Source of the DNA: Spirometra erinaceieuropaei | Taxonomy: Eukaryota > Platyhelminthes > Cestoda > Diphyllobothriidea > Diphyllobothriidae | Assembly: GCA_902702965.1 (NCBI GenBank) | Contig: CACRXP010000001.1 | Span: 5,426,142-5,490,141, forward strand | Reading direction: 5' to 3' | DNA: 64,000 nt | In this document: in pieces, positions 45,901-48,900 of the stretch | Numbering within the stretch: position 1 is the stretch's first letter | Layout of the letters: every line of letters begins with the position of its first letter | The notes under the pieces: model-generated | The model's database searches: none | What the model saw: the letters and a program-made list of their open reading frames with translations, nothing else | What the model was told of the DNA's origin: nothing | Program-made: the position numbers and the translations under genes

Positions 45901-48900
45901 AAGTCGAGACTTTGAAGATTGCCAAATGATAGAATAACTCAGTCCCACTTCGGACTCCAGTAGCCTTAATGGCATTGACATTCATGGGGGACCAAGGACC
46001 CCTTAGTGGTGCATGGTACGTGTTATGGCCAGGATTCACCAAATGCTACACGTTGGAAGGGGCTGTTTAGTGTACACGGTCACTACAATCATACCCACCT
46101 CCGGTCGTCTTGACTTTGTCTCGATATCGGAAAACAGTGTGTGTATGTAAAGAGGATGAAGTAGACGAAGTGAAAGTCCACCACGATATAAACACATTTA
46201 CGAAGAAGCCGATGTAGAGCCCACCTAATGAGGAAATGGTGGGCATCGTTGCCTGCGACGGTTGAACTATGGGCGTATCCACTGTTGCTTACAGGTGTGA
46301 GTTCGGCTGTGGTCAGGTGTGACTTAACTAACCATAACCGTAGGGTTAACATTAAGGAGGGAATGGGCACGGGGGAACAAGGGACAGGACAGTTCCCGTT
46401 ATGCGGGTAAGCCGTCTGGCTAAAACAACCTTACAATAGTCGGCGCAAGCGACCGTCTGGCTACTCTTCACCGACGACGGTAAAGCAGGACTGGGTGCCG
46501 TAAACAAGTTGCAGGCGCAGCTCACAACACTGAACCCTGCCTTAACATGCTGACATAGTAAAAAGCTAGTGAGGTGTTTTATCAGCCTAACAAATCATGT
46601 TGGTCCTTGTTTGCAATGAGCAAAGAGTAAAATGAAGAACAGGGTGAGGGAAGGGGGGGGGGTTACGTACATCAAGAAGATCAGCCAAGTAGAGAATCTG
46701 GTAGGCAGGCATTAGCAGAAGACGAGGAAGAAAGTAGCGGAAGGCGATCACCATCTGGCTGCAAGTTTTCGAGCCTCCACCAAAAGGCGCAGAATAGCGC
46801 TGCTCAAGGAACAGGGCGCGAGACGCGGCGGAAGAGGCGGCCGAGGAGTAGGAGGAGGCAGGGGTGGGCGGGGAGAGGGAGGAGGAGGGGGCAGCTGGAA
46901 GCACTGGTGGCGATCCATCATGCACGGAAGAGGAGGCGGAGGAGGCGGAAGACATTGCGGAGGAAGCTAGCGCGGTGACCATAGAGGCGGTGGTGATGGA
47001 CGTGGTGGTGGTGGCGGCTGCGCATGAAGAAGTGCTTATCGAGCCAGTAGTGGTTGCCGGTGGCGGGGATGGCGAAGCACTTACATGCCATACTGATGAC
47101 TCATGAGGATGGAGTTGAGGGCTCAGACGACTCGGATGGCCCGTCATGCGCTGAACAGAATCTTTTCGAAGTCCTCGCTGCCGTTGCTGCGAATGATGCT
47201 GACGAAGAGGCCGTGAAAAGAGGGTCCCACTTAAAGGTACTGGGATGCAGGCGGTTATCGTGTCCGAGGGCCGCACTGGCACAGAACTTTCCCCACTTGA
47301 GGCGCAACTGTTTGATGAATTTTGCTGCTCGGAGTCACTCCGAAGGTGATCATTAATAGAACGGCAAAGGTTACAGATGTGTGGGTCAACAAAACGGAGC
47401 TCCATTTCTGGAGCTCGTCGGAGTGAGACCTAAAAGGTTAAAAGTGCCTACGATTAGAAGTGGCGAATGCAATCATGCTCTCAAAAGAAAGGCATAAGAT
47501 TCTGCTTGTGGATAATTCAAACTAAAAGGTAAACTATTAAGGCAGAGGAGGAACATTTATAAACTCAAAAAACCACATCCACTGATGTATAACCTGGATA
47601 CTGGCTCGGGTCACAGAAGCATCTTGATCTTAGTAGGATATCGGTAGTCTGTGAAACTGCTTAGTTAATCAGACAGTTGTACCTGTTCCAGGATTGTTCT
47701 GACCATGTGTCCTTGGAAACGATGAAGCGCAAAAATCACACTTGGGGTTTCGGAAAGAACTGAAATCCACTGATTGCAGTCCTCACCGAAGAAGGTGTCT
47801 GCATAGTAAGCGAACCCCTGGAAGAGATCCTCCTCCGCCGGCTCCTGGAAGACACAAAAGTATAATTAATGTCTACTCATTTGGCTCTAGTAGTAGTTAT
47901 TTGTTGTAAATACGATTGGAACAGATACCTGTAAGCAGTACTTTAGCATGTGCGAAGTATTATCGAAGGCGTCATCAGCCGCTTCTGAAAGGATGCTCAT
48001 GTCAGTAAAGAGGCTCTTTGCGCTATTCAGTACCGCCAGAGCTGTAGACGCAGCTCTAGTGACTGGACAAAGCGAAGCAGGCGGGAAGACCGGTTCAAGC
48101 GCCTCCGGACTGCCGCCTCGATCCAAAACCGTCTGCGGCATTCGGGCCAGGTCCGTGAGAATATCGTTGAGGGGTTCGTAAAACACGCGAATTATCATGG
48201 CTAACTGGTCACCACTGGCAGTCAGAAAACATTGGAGGTCTTTGAGGCAACCTTCATAGGAGCCCAAACGGCGGTGAATGAACGGCAGTGAGGTCTTCAC
48301 CCCACCACTAGGACCATCAGTTATCCCGAGGAGACTGATAATATGCTGAACAAGGCAAAAAGAAACATTTTCAAGAATGCGCCCCAAAAAAGATAGGAAA
48401 AGTTGCAAAAAATGACGGCTTCCTACTGGAACTGACATGAAAGGGTGGAGACACTGAGGACGGACATCCTCTCAGAAATTAAATGACTACCGTCTTATGT
48501 GCGTTACTTGACGTATCTGATCTGTTGGCTGTCCGCAGGTATGCTCGTGGCGATTAATCTCTGCGCGAACCTGACTAAGATGGGGCCTTTAAGAAGACTC
48601 ATATCGATTGAACCGAGCGGGTGGCATTGTGGGTATTCATGTGATCCCTGGGTCTCGACATGTCAGCGATTACTCGCGCTACGGATTTCATATTCTGCAA
48701 ATATGTCCAATCCATGCTTTTTCTCTGATGCATAATGGAAGGGAGGGTAGGGAGTATAGGTGGTTTGGCCAGGCTCTATCGTTTAGGCTACTCGTTGTGA
48801 GCAGTATGAACAGTATTAACAGTCTAAAGCGATTCGAACTACCACGCAGCAGAATTCATGGCTTGGAGGGTTACCGACTGACGGGATAAACTAATCCTCC

